A stretch of 64,000 nt of DNA from Conchocele bisecta. Its lineage: Eukaryota; Mollusca; Bivalvia; Lucinida; Thyasiridae. The stretch covers positions 20,387,505 through 20,451,504 of the forward strand of contig CM055274.1 of assembly GCA_029237695.1 (NCBI GenBank). Reading direction: 5' to 3'. The notes beneath the pieces are model-generated. The model was given only the letters and a program-made list of their open reading frames with translations, was not told the DNA's origin and searched no databases. Within the stretch, counting starts at the first letter, position 1; every line of letters begins with the position of its first letter. Positions 9,042-18,515 of this stretch are shown here, piece after piece. The position numbers and the translations under genes are program-made.

Positions 9042-10338
9042 ATGTCTTCGAGTCAATACGGTCGCAAACTCAATCCATATCGCAGACTGCGGGAGCCCCT
9101 TTGGGCGAAAGGCGTGAGACAGAGCGTCGTTATTACGAACAACCCATCGACAATAGATCAGAACCAGCAGCTATTAGTTCCCTTCCCCAACCTCGGAGCT
9201 AGCGACGTCTTTATGTCGGGTACTGTTCGTCTCGCTTTCACTATTTCGCTGACGTCGACGGACGCGGACCGAACCATCGTTCAGAACCTGGGTCGCGCCA
9301 TCGTTAAGAAGACCATGATAAAGATTTCTGGTAATGAGGTGATGTCGATCCATGACAGCGACATTTACCATTGCTACCAGGACCTGTGGAAGACGGCACA
9401 AGAGTGCGAAAATGCGGTATATCAAGGTATTGACACCAGCCGAAATAGGAACGTAACCAGACTTAGAATCGGGGCTGGTGACAAGGCAGATAACGTCGCG
9501 AGCGACAACGCGGTCGCGGCCGCTTACGGCAACCGATTCTACATCCCGCTCGACTTTGAGTTGTTGGAGAGTCACATTCCCTACTATCAGAGCGCTTTGG
9601 CGGACCGCCTCGAATACGAACTAATGTTCAACGACTACGGCCGAGTTATCATAGCCACTGACGTGGCATCGACGTATACGATAGACAATGTTTCGCTGGA
9701 GTACGACATGGTCACGATGCCCGAACTCGCGCGATTGATCAGAACCCAGTACGCCGGGCGCGTTGCCATACTTTACGACCGAGTTCTTCGCCATCGCAAG
9801 ATGAAGAAAGACAAAAGCGACACATTGTGGAATATTAACGTCAACGTCCCGGCACGCTCGATGAAATGCATACTGGTGCTGTTCGAGGAGGGTCGGTTCG
9901 AGCTCGGGGATAGAAAAAGCGATAAATTCTATAACCCCAAAATCACAAAGGTCGAGGTGACGATCGAGGGAGTTCCCAATCAACTCTACAGCTCGGGTCT
10001 TCCCGCACACCAGCAGTGGGACGAAGTAAGAAAACATTTTGCTTCCGGCTGTAAGCGCTCCCCCGGAGGTTGCCGCGGTTGCCAAAGATCTGCAGCTCTC
10101 GGACGTCTCCCTCGCGGGTTTTCTGACTACCAAGTACGCTCTATGGCTAGACATGCGAGCCAGTGACGACGACCAAATGCACGGTAGTGGACGCCAAGTT
10201 GAGAACGCTAGCGAAGGTGTGACGATCCAGATAACCAAAGAGGCGGATGGAAATGGGCCATTGAACGTGTACTTATATATAATTACAGACGCACAACTCA
10301 ACATCGAAGATTGCCGATACGTCTCAGCTTTATACTAA
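9042..10338 (+). pseudogene. Major capsid protein (double-jelly-roll type), one frame break
   Basis: Open from ATG 9042 to 10166, but the true C-terminus lies in the next frame (10039 to 10338). The frame changes by one base near 10030-10045, where AAAA and TTTT runs are adjacent. Total length would be about 430 residues. The protein is beta-rich, with the N-terminal basic stretch and a C-terminal segment containing TKYALWLDMR and YLYIITDAQ, which I recognise as typical of capsid proteins in Polinton/adintovirus-like elements. Placement directly before the packaging ATPase is the expected order. Function (virion shell) is from family knowledge; the fold was not computed. Confidence 0.82.
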
Positions 10339-10951
10339 AAATCAATACCAATTCACGATTGGAGATGCCCACTCTGCCATAATATGTGGGCAGACAGGAT
10401 GTGGAAAAACGGTTTTCATCCTCGACTTGCTCGAGGGCTCCTACCGCGATGCCTTTCGTCACATTATGATCCTGTGTCCCACTGTGCGGCACAACGATAC
10501 TTATCAGCGGCGCCCGTGGATATGGACCGACCCTGAGGTATACGTTATTGACCCCGGCGCCAGGATTCACGATTGGCTGCGTGTCTTCTACCAAATATTC
10601 CAGGGTGAGCCCACCCTATACGTGATTGTCGATTGCTCGGCCAAGGCGGCGATGACTAAAAAGAAGGACATGCTCTCCGAGCTCGCATTTTCTGGCCGCC
10701 ATGCGAGGCAAAGCGTATGGATCTCCACTCAAAAGTACAACGCCGTCCTCAAGGATCTGCGCGAGCAAACGAAATGGGTCGCCCTCTTCCACTGCAAGGA
10801 CCGAGACTCATTCGATGAATGTCTTAGAGAGAACGACGTTATACCAACGCGCGAGGAGCGCCTGGAGGTTCGACAGATGCTTTCGGAAACTAAGCACGCC
10901 AAGCTTCTGCTAAAGACTGATCAACCAACTGCTTATAAAGTTATTAATTAA
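10310..10951 (+). CDS. FtsK/HerA-type genome-packaging ATPase
   Basis: A frame open from after the stop at 10280 to 10951 encodes a Walker A motif GQTGCGKT (about 10388-10411) and a Walker B-like hydrophobic strand VIVD. It also has a later WISTQ motif like the sensor segment of A32/FtsK-type packaging ATPases. No in-frame ATG precedes Walker A. The best-placed candidate start is ATT at 10310, inside the last 29 bases of the capsid gene. Length from there is 213 residues, short but normal for this class. The residue after the Walker B Asp is Cys where an acidic residue is usual. It would pump viral DNA into the capsid. Confidence 0.9.
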   Translation: MADTSQLYTKNQYQFTIGDAHSAIICGQTGCGKTVFILDLLEGSYRDAFRHIMILCPTVRHNDTYQRRPWIWTDPEVYVIDPGARIHDWLRVFYQIFQGEPTLYVIVDCSAKAAMTKKKDMLSELAFSGRHARQSVWISTQKYNAVLKDLREQTKWVALFHCKDRDSFDECLRENDVIPTREERLEVRQMLSETKHAKLLLKTDQPTAYKVIN

Positions 10952-11157
10952 TTTTAAGAAAATTAGCAAATGCTGAACAATTAATTTTAAGAAAATTAGC
11001 AAATGCTGAGCAATTGCTGAACAATGCTTAACAATGTTGAGCAATGTTGAACAATGTTTAACAAATGCTGAGCAATTCCTGAGCAATGTTGAACAATACT
11101 TAACAAATACTTAACAATGCTGAGAAAATGCTTAACAATGCTGAGCAATTGTTAAGA
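10951..11157. repeat. Iteron-like array of about 16 TGCTGAACAA-type units
   Basis: A 10-11-bp motif, TGYTKARCAA, recurs about sixteen times between the ATPase and the next gene. It begins with two copies of a 33-bp unit containing AATTTTAAGAAAATTAGCAA. It occupies the only longer non-coding gap in the rightward block and overlaps the first possible start of the next frame. Confidence 0.85.
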
Positions 11158-11502
11158 ATGTGTTGCTCCGCTGCGAGCTTTGTTGCGAGCATAACGGTGA
11201 TCATAAGTATTTGGTGGTGTGCTTGTCAATATGTTAAATTTATGAGACTTGTAAGAATAGTTAAAAGAAAATTAGCAATAATGAACTGCGACGAACTTCT
11301 CGATCAGATAATGGAAGAAACCTCAACTCCGACTGCCGACACGGTATCTTTCCTAAAAGATAATGAAACCTCAACTCCGAAAGATCAATCGGGTTCAACT
11401 CCAATTTCGACTGGGTTGAGTGCAACTCCAATCGCGATTGGGGCCGATACGAATGAAAACGTGGCGAGACGCGAGCGGCTGGCTGCGCTGGTTGCTGGTT
11501 GA
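11158..11502 (+). CDS. Small membrane protein with Ser/Thr/Pro-rich tail
   Basis: A frame is open from 11128, but the first ten codons lie in the iteron-like array, so I prefer ATG 11158 (114 residues). An N-terminal Cys-rich hydrophobic segment (about residues 2-26) is followed by a basic stretch, then a Thr/Pro-rich tail that contains two of the CCAAT...ATTGG-type repeats in its DNA (around 11399-11441). The layout suggests a type III or signal-anchored membrane protein. I do not recognise a family function. Confidence 0.5.
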   Translation: MCCSAASFVASITVIISIWWCACQYVKFMRLVRIVKRKLAIMNCDELLDQIMEETSTPTADTVSFLKDNETSTPKDQSGSTPISTGLSATPIAIGADTNENVARRERLAALVAG

Positions 11503-11613
11503 CAGTCGGAGCATTATCTCGGTAGGCGTCTCTCAGTTTGTCAGGTGGATAAGATGTCAGATGCGGAGGTCGATAAAATGTAATCGCGATACGAATCCAA
11601 ATTAGGTGCCGAG

Positions 11614-11955
11614 ATGACAAAAACTCTCGGATCGGCGGCTATTCATTTGTACGCTACCACCGTTAGTATACTTCTCCCTATACCAGACACCGCGGGGTTG
11701 ATTCGCGATCTAGAGGCTGACCCTTTTATAGGACACGCTCTTAGAACATCCTGCTGCTCAATTTATCACATGTTTGGAATGTACTTAGCTCCGCTGACAA
11801 CCGCGTTGACCACGGGAAAACACTGTCAATTTGGACATATATGCCCACTACCTATAAGCTCAGAAAATGATGACACAAGACACACCTGCGAGAGTGACGG
11901 AACAGCAATCCCAGATTGCACCAACTCCAACAGGGTTGGGTTTGAACCCGATTGA
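11614..11955 (+). CDS. Small conserved protein of unknown function
   Basis: Open frame of 113 codons. The first 80 or so residues are moderately hydrophobic with several Cys and His residues. The last 25 overlap, in another frame, the start of the 11867 gene and look like out-of-frame reading of it, so the real stop may have been lost by a frame break near 11860. I associate the N-terminal half with other Polinton-type elements but cannot name a role. Confidence 0.5.
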   Translation: MTKTLGSAAIHLYATTVSILLPIPDTAGLIRDLEADPFIGHALRTSCCSIYHMFGMYLAPLTTALTTGKHCQFGHICPLPISSENDDTRHTCESDGTAIPDCTNSNRVGFEPD

Positions 11956-12427
11956 TCCTCCAACGGAACCGCAATCCCCGATTGCACGACATAAAAATCC
12001 AAAAAGACAGGCAGCTGGGCGAGCAGCGGCTGCCACACGAAAAGCTAAACAATATAAAATACTCGCCGAGCTTCGAGAGGCCAAACGGTCGTTGCAATCG
12101 GAGACAGAGAGAGCAAAATACCCGGTGGCAGCTGTTTCTCCCCCAATTTACGAATTGGAACCGATTGCTCCCAATCCTGATTGGAAATCCAATCTCGATT
12201 GGATCCCGTGGGTTGTTGGCGGTGGTCTGTCGGTTGTGGGCACCCTGTATGTGCTTTACCGTTTCAAAAACAGGTACCCCCTATTACACCAATCATCAAC
12301 AAGGTTGAAATTGGAAAAACAACCCCCAACACTGTTGGATGCGGTTCCGAAAAAAGTTACGAAACACCAATCGCAATTGGATGCTCCCCATTTAAACATT
12401 GGTCGCGATCCCTTTTATATGCAATAA
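11867..12427 (+). CDS. Basic, proline-rich single-pass membrane protein
   Basis: Intact frame of 186 codons. Residues 1-40 are Pro/Gln-rich and 41-64 are strongly basic with Ala (possible nucleic-acid contact). Residues 65-80 are helical, 90-112 Pro/Asp/Asn-rich, and 114-132 hydrophobic with Gly (one membrane pass), followed by a basic tail. Its Pro-rich parts are coded by repeated palindromes of the CCAAT...ATTGG type (five or six within this gene). No enzyme motif is visible. A membrane-linked DNA-contacting virion protein is inference. Confidence 0.6.
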   Translation: MMTQDTPARVTEQQSQIAPTPTGLGLNPIDPPTEPQSPIARHKNPKRQAAGRAAAATRKAKQYKILAELREAKRSLQSETERAKYPVAAVSPPIYELEPIAPNPDWKSNLDWIPWVVGGGLSVVGTLYVLYRFKNRYPLLHQSSTRLKLEKQPPTLLDAVPKKVTKHQSQLDAPHLNIGRDPFYMQ

Positions 12428-12432
12428 TTATA

Positions 12433-12660
12433 ATGGCTGAACATGATGATAAAATGCTAGTGAATGCGCTTTATAACGGTGTGGTGATATCGGGTCTCAG
12501 TATCGGGTATGCTCAACTATTTAAGATGATCTTAGGAGGGTCCGCTCCCAAATTGGAATTTACTGTGAAAGACACCTGGCACGTGGCCTTAAATATAATG
12601 ACCGCAGTTGCGACCCGAGATTATCTAATTAAAGCTGGAATTATACCCATTAATATATAG
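12433..12660 (+). CDS. Small two-helix membrane protein
   Basis: Intact 75-residue frame beginning five bases after the previous stop. Two moderately hydrophobic segments lie at about residues 12-36 and 49-72, separated by a charged loop, with an acidic N-terminus. Its end overlaps the probable start of the next gene. The size and layout recur in invertebrate Polinton-type elements (recognised, not checked). Confidence 0.65.
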   Translation: MAEHDDKMLVNALYNGVVISGLSIGYAQLFKMILGGSAPKLEFTVKDTWHVALNIMTAVATRDYLIKAGIIPINI

Positions 12661-13072
12661 TAGGTGGTGCAGTCGTGAGCGCATTGGCGTTCATCGGTAG
12701 CAACTTTATATTCTCTAAACTACAAAACTCGGACGCGGATGAGGAGCGGAAGCGTCACGATTTAGCTGAAGAACAACTTAAGAGCGCAGACGCAGCATGG
12801 TCTAAAAAACGAACCGCCCATCTGGACTGGGTCAACGAAGAACTTCGCCGTGAGAATCACGCCGCGCAAACTTTCCAGAACGTTGAAGAAGCCAACCGCG
12901 AGTACGCGCTGGCATCCACAGAGAAGTCTCGCGCCGCTGGATCGCGAGCCCCAACTTTCAGATTTCTATGTACCGTCAGAGGCCCAAAAAGACCGCGAGA
13001 TCGCGTTCATCGTCTTTGGGAATGGGTGTGGTGGGTCTCGTCGGTTACTATATTCAATCGAGATTGAAATAA
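12657..13072 (+). pseudogene. Helical virion-type protein with terminal hydrophobic segments, two frame breaks
   Basis: The first part has a short hydrophobic start, then a long charged helical region (about 12735-12930). The frame changes by one base near 12930-12950 and again near 13018-13024. The last frame ends at 13070-13072 after a hydrophobic Gly/Val stretch. No ATG begins the first frame. An ATA codon at 12657 overlaps the previous stop, and a GTG is at 12675. Length would be about 138 residues. The hairpin-like TTCAATCGAGATTGAA closes the gene. Function unknown. Confidence 0.6.
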
Positions 13073-13119
13073 GCAATAATTATTTTAAAAATTTTTTATA
13101 AATATATATATATAGAACG
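13073..13119 (+). promoter_or_regulatory. AT-rich promoter with TATATATATATA
   Basis: A 47-bp almost pure AT spacer containing ATAAATATATATATATAG lies directly before ATG 13120, the most AT-rich point in the rightward block. It could start transcription of the integrase pair. Confidence 0.45.
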
Positions 13120-13463
13120 ATGTTAGTTGACGAACTTTATTACGCTATGATCGATGTAGGCTACACTGCCCGTAAACACCGTTTACCTGGTGCAAAGAGT
13201 ATGATTCGATTGGCCCGAGATTCTCTCGAGACGTGGCGCGAGGACGAAAAATCGGCCTCCCTTTTCGCAAAGCGGATGTTAGATTCCTCCGAGTTCCGGC
13301 TCCCGAGCTGTAACCTAACCGGCAGCTGCAGCGAAACTTCCAACAAATGTTTATTATTAACAACGCAGTTACCGGCCGATCTGGCGAGGGCATGTTGGAG
13401 ATTGTCCGATCTATTAGAATAATTCGCATACGATGGACACTCGCAAACTTGATACCAAACTAA
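13120..13463 (+). pseudogene. Conserved small protein upstream of the integrase, one frame break
   Basis: Open from ATG 13120. The frame changes by one base between 13314 and about 13360, and the second frame is open to 13463, overlapping the integrase start by 31 bases. About 114 residues, helical and charged, without membrane segments. The overlap with the integrase suggests coupled expression. I recognise the pairing as recurrent but know no function. Confidence 0.55.
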
Positions 13464-14452
13464 CGCGCAAGCTAGCAAACACGTACTACAGCCTCCGCGG
13501 CTACTGGAAGGGACTGGCGGCCATCAAGAACCTCGCCGCGGCGACCAAGGTTTCCGAAAACGCTGCCAAGGAATGGCTCAAGAAGCAGGCCATCTGGCAG
13601 ATTTATTTGCCTGCGCCGCACAATATTCCACGCCCGAAATTCGACGTGCCGGTGCCGAACCAAGTTCACCAAGCAGATCTCCTGTTTCTCCCTCACGATC
13701 GCGTCGGTCGCAAAACATACAAGTACGCACTGACAATCGTTGATGTAGCGAGTCGCTATAAGGGGGCTGAGCCGTTGGCCACTAAAGAGTTTAAGGAGTT
13801 GGCCGAAGCTCTTTCCCGAATATATAAGAGGAGTCCTCTCAAATGGCCGAATCTTCTCCAGGTCGATCCCGGCCGCGAGTTCATGGGCGCGGTCTCTCAT
13901 CTATTGTCTAAACACAACGTTTCTGTCAGACGCGGCCGCGTCAACATCCACCGAGACCAGGGAATCGTGGAGCGGTTCAATCGAACCCTGGCCGAGAGGC
14001 TGTTCGGACATCAATATGCCAAAGAACTTGTAGACCCTCATACGCGATCGACCGCGTGGGTTGCCAGGCTGCCCGCCGTGGTCTCCGCACTGAACGGAGA
14101 GGTGACCAGATTGATCAACAAGAAGCCCGTAGATGCCATCAAGTCTAAAAGTGTGACGAGCAAGTCCTCTGCCGTCTCGCGCGGGCGACCCGTTGGTTTA
14201 GAGGAGCAACGGCTTCCATCGGATGTTGACGTCCGGTACCTCTATCAACCGGGAGAGCTCGAAGGTGGCAGCCGCCGCGCGACGGATCCCGTGTGGTTTC
14301 TCAATGTATATCATCTAGATCGATCTATTACCAAACCCGATGAACCCGTGCTCTACTATTTGACTGATGGTCCATCTCGCGGGTTAGTTCGCGAAGAACT
14401 TCTTATGGTACCTTCTGACACCCATCTACCCCCGGATCGTCAGAGTCTTTAG
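13433..14452 (+). CDS. Polinton-type rve integrase
   Basis: Intact frame of 339 codons. The N-terminal 75 residues are helical and basic with no HHCC zinc finger. The RNase-H-like catalytic core follows, with the three acidic residues at about Asp82 (in HQADLLF), Asp145 (in VDPGREF) and Glu180 (in GIVERFN). The last two are 34 residues apart, close to the DD35E pattern of retroviral-type integrases. The C-terminal 110 residues are beta-rich and basic, in the place of the usual DNA-binding or chromo-like domain. It would join the element's ends to host DNA and generate the short target duplication. It is the only hallmark enzyme gene here with an unbroken frame and an ordinary ATG start. Confidence 0.95.
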   Translation: MDTRKLDTKLTRKLANTYYSLRGYWKGLAAIKNLAAATKVSENAAKEWLKKQAIWQIYLPAPHNIPRPKFDVPVPNQVHQADLLFLPHDRVGRKTYKYALTIVDVASRYKGAEPLATKEFKELAEALSRIYKRSPLKWPNLLQVDPGREFMGAVSHLLSKHNVSVRRGRVNIHRDQGIVERFNRTLAERLFGHQYAKELVDPHTRSTAWVARLPAVVSALNGEVTRLINKKPVDAIKSKSVTSKSSAVSRGRPVGLEEQRLPSDVDVRYLYQPGELEGGSRRATDPVWFLNVYHLDRSITKPDEPVLYYLTDGPSRGLVREELLMVPSDTHLPPDRQSL

Positions 14453-14477
14453 AATGATAATTTTTTTCTTAAAATTA
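14453..14477. terminator. Convergent 3'-end spacer between integrase and polymerase
   Basis: The 25-bp gap is an AT-rich near-palindrome (AATTTTTTTCTTAAAATT) ending in ATTAAA on the plus strand, a plausible shared polyadenylation region. Confidence 0.35.
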
Positions 14478-17400
14478 TTAAAGAGGTTCTGTATGTATTC
14501 CGTCTGGTAACACGCGTCTTTTATCGTAGTACGCCGAGAGTCCTATTTTTTGTTGACAGTACGTTTTCATAACACCGTCTTTCATTTTAAATCCTCTATT
14601 TTGTGCTACATTTATAATGTGTTTTCCATCTTCTGTAATTTCACTTAGTACTCGTTTATATTTATCCCAATTTAAATTGTTAGTTCTCTTGGACATTCCT
14701 TTCGCAGATTTTTTATTAATAGAATTCAGTTTTTCTACGAAATAACACTTACTAGATAGCGCTATCGCCCTATCTCCGCTAAATTCCATTTTGGAAAGTC
14801 CTGGCTCTCTTTCGCTCCATTTATCCCAAGCCAACCATTTCTTTTTTTTCTTTTTCAAACTCGTCTAGTAAGTTAGGTCTAATCAATTCCTCTATTGTTT
14901 TTCCACTAACTCCTATATACATACTATCCGTGTCCATCTGTATTAATTCAAATTCTTCTCTTTTTACGTATTTGTCTAGAAATTCGTAGTAAAATTCCAA
15001 CATTCTCAATTTAGCTAGTTGATAAACCGCTATTCCACAGTGGAAGGGGCTCTTTACTGCACACCGGGGTTTTCGGGAAGATATTTCCTATCCGCATCTC
15101 CTATCTCTTCCAAATCGTCAAAGAATGCAGATCTTAATGCTTTGTCAACACAGGTTTCGTCTTGTGTATATGTATTATTTAAATGTCTCCTTTTTGCCTA
15201 TATCATTTTTCCACAACACGAATTACCTAATAATTTCATTATGTCAGCCACCGGTTTATTATTTGGTTCTACATCCCCCGTTCATCTTACGGCTGTAACT
15301 TCTTTCGCGAACCATTCGAAGGGTTTACCACTAATATAATCTATAACACGATGAACTCCCGTTATTTCTAGGCCGTGTTTTAAATACCATTTCAATAGTG
15401 GCGCGTACAGCAGTACTTTGGTGGCCGACATAGATCCCACCAATTTTCTTCCATTTCCTCTAGTTCTTCCTGTATCTTACAAATATTTTATCATGTGTTC
15501 TGGAACCTCAACAATATCTACTTCTCTGTTTATAAAAAGTGGAGACATTTCAGAAAACTTATCTTTTAAGTTGTGTGGAACTTCTATATCCACCTCCGCA
15601 AACCCAAACCAGTCTCCGGATAAAACCCTTTTACAAAACATTTTTAATTTTAATAACTTTAGGATTATGTGGGGAATCTATATGATGTATAGTTTCTTTT
15701 CCACACGGCATATCTTTATTTAACGTAGATCAATATAACGCGTTTGCATCATACCCCAAAATAGCCTTACAAGGTTTGGAACCCCCACTAATCTTTGAAA
15801 CACCGGCTTCTGCATATCGTGTAAATACTATTGATGGACCACCAAACTAAGAGCGTCTTCCTCATTTCGTATGTTTGCTTCTTTTGGTGCATTTAGAGCC
15901 TCCTCCGTTATAATCGTCTTGGAAGATTTTTGTTCTTTAATGGTTCCTCTCAATAAATATTGTATAGCAACTCCAGGTAGTGTTACCGCATCTTTGAAAA
16001 TATCCACACCTCTGTGTTTATAAAATTCACACTTTTCTCCACCGCTTCTAGGAACGGTGCTACATCTAAATCGTTATAATATTTCAACCAATCTCTGAAG
16101 GTTTCCATATTCTCTTCTTTGAAAATTCTACGACATTTGCTTAATTCTGTTTCGTCTATTAACATTTTCCCAGATAGTTTGTAATACCAATGCTCTATAT
16201 CCGGTAGTCCTGGATAATCCAGCTTGTCTGTAGAATCGAACCACTAGTAAGGAAAGAAAGATTTCTGTCCTTTGCAATCGTAGGCTTTTATCCAACTATC
16301 GTAACTTACACCGAGTCCTAGGTAAAGTATTACATCAAGAAATCTAAACTCTGGAGTAAATATAAATATTGTTGCGTTCGCCCTTTTTCCAACCATTACT
16401 TTCTTTGTTGTTGATGACAGTTCACCTACTAGATATTTCTTTATTAAGTTTATATCGTACTTACTGCTGTTAAAACCTATAACCGGTACTTGATCTATCC
16501 ACTGCTCGATCTTGGTGATTTGGTTTTAACGTAAATGTTCTGTATTAAACCCATATCTTGACCATACTTCTTCTCTTATAGCTTTTCCCCTGACTTTCAA
16601 ATCTTCTACGAATTTTTCTATAAGTTTTGCAGGATCTTTATCACAAATATGAGTTACTGTTCCTGAGAAATTATCTCCTATGCTAACGCTTACCGGAACG
16701 TGCTCGGCCTCATATTCTAAACTATTACCGAGAGTTTCAAATTCTGGCTGGAGATACGCCTCAAAATCATATACTATCTGATATGGATAAAGAGTAGTGT
16801 CGCAACCGATCTTTATATCTTTACCCGTTCTTTGAAATTCGCATTCCCACATAACTACTAGGTTGAATTATTTGCTTCTAATAAATTTATCTCTTCTCAT
16901 TGTGGATGCGCGTTCTTCTTTTTTATGCTTTGCATGAATCTCACACCCGAGCCAGTAACAGCCGTGATATTGATATACGGTATTGGTTTCGGAACAGTAT
17001 CCATCTACTGGAGCTCCTAAACTCCATCTTTCACCCCCGTGTCCGCACTGTTCATGGTGAATGTGAATTCCCTCCTTCTTTTCCACGGAGTACATCCAAT
17101 CGATCGCACCATAACTGTTAGAACCTTTTGGGTAGAACGCTTTCTCGAACGACGAACGCGGGCGCTCTAAATAATGACCATCACATATTACTTTTGTCTC
17201 ACCTTTCATACATTTTGTTCCGTGTCTCTTCATATTACTCGCTTTCGTGAATTTATGTTTGCAATTATCGCAGGCGCAAATTTTAGATAGGCTTTTAAGG
17301 TTTTTTATCAGAAATGCGTGATTATTAAACAGTCCTATTGTCATTGGTTTATTACCTATTGCCTTATAGTGGGCTGGTACCTTTTTCAACCACCAAACAA

Positions 17401-18406
17401 CACATTGTGTCGGTTGATATACTTCTATACCAATTTTAAAAAACTCTTCAACCTTTTTCAGATCTGAAAAAGGAATTGGTGAAACCACATTACTACCGGT
17501 ATATTGTTTACTAAGTTCTTTCGCCCTTCCTGTACATCTGTCAGGTCTGATCTTTTTATCAAGGTGCATAGCTAGACACCTAAACATACAAAGATCGTCA
17601 TTATACTTATCTAAAGAATACATACCTTTTCTATTCCTCAACCATTCTGGAAGTTCTCCTCCTGCTGCTTCTTTGGATTGTAGTCCCAAATCTATTCCCC
17701 TACTGCCCTGTATTAACTTTACAAAAACCTCTACCCATCTTACAAACTTCCACCTTGTATTTGGTCTGTCTATTTTATCGAACATTATTCGTGTTTGTTC
17801 CTTATCTGACAACCATTGTTTAACGGTTTTCATTGATGACAGTGGTTCGCTACCACCTGAGATTTTTGTGAAATATTATAGTCTTAGGTTTTCCATTTTT
17901 AGTTTCCTCCATATGTTCTAGCTTGTAAGAATATGAATATCTTAAATAAAAATTGGTTGTTAGATACGGAGCGAGTTTATCGGACATGCGTTCAGACTCG
18001 TTGCTGCCAATGTTTTTACGAAAGGATAATGTAACTACCCGTCTTCCATTTTCTACCTTTTCCAATGTTTCATCATGATCCCCCAATATTTCTTCACCTT
18101 TTTCCACTATCGCGCGAACGAGAGAAGATTTTACCCAAGATCTCTTTTTTGGTGCTATTACGCTAGCCCTTAGCTCTGCAATATTTTCTTTTTGAATTAT
18201 GTTACCAACTTCCTCTGCTAGTGAGAGGTCTTTAAATGCCCTCTTTTATAGGCGCGGGTAAACCGCTTCATAAATGCCTCATTCTTTGTGGCATTTATCA
18301 GCTTTGTCAACCCCCTAACTCTCAACCGTTTACTATAAGTAATCTCTAGAGATTCGGCTTCTCTTCTCAAACTTTCTATTTCTGCTCTAGTTTCTGGCGT
18401 TATCAT
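14478..18406 (-). pseudogene. polB: Protein-primed family B DNA polymerase, decayed
   Basis: About 3.9 kb, read leftward. In order: charged N-terminal region with DDLCMFRCLA; a C2H2-type finger (CDNCKHKFTKASNMKRHGTKC pattern near 17275-17215); exonuclease motif I YDFEAY near 16770; exonuclease motif II GFNSSKYD near 16465; polymerase motif A YDANALY near 15745; motif C MDTDSMYIG near 14940; and a conserved C-terminal tail ending at 14478. Lesions: in-frame stops at 16865-16867, 16526-16528, 16244-16246 and 15730-15732, and frame changes near 18110-18218, 17840, 15990, 15840 and in the T-rich run at 14839-14857. More lie between 14.9 and 15.7 kb. This gene would replicate the element and is clearly non-functional. 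Confidence 0.93.
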
Positions 18407-18515
18407 ATTTTCTGTATATAACCTATGAAATTTATCTGTTCAATTGGACGTTAAAAAAAACATCATGTAAATGTTCACGTCCAATTGAATATAAACATAT
18501 ACATATACATATATA
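18407..18515. promoter_or_regulatory. Divergent promoter with 13-bp inverted repeat
   Basis: TTCAATTGGACGT (18439-18451) and its exact reverse complement ACGTCCAATTGAA (18477-18489) flank a 25-base spacer between the leftward polymerase and the rightward zinc-finger gene. A TATA-like run (CATATACATATATA) precedes ATG 18516. Confidence 0.65.

Noticed and set aside
9621..10304. Minus-strand 227-codon frame
   Set aside because: Antisense shadow of the capsid gene.
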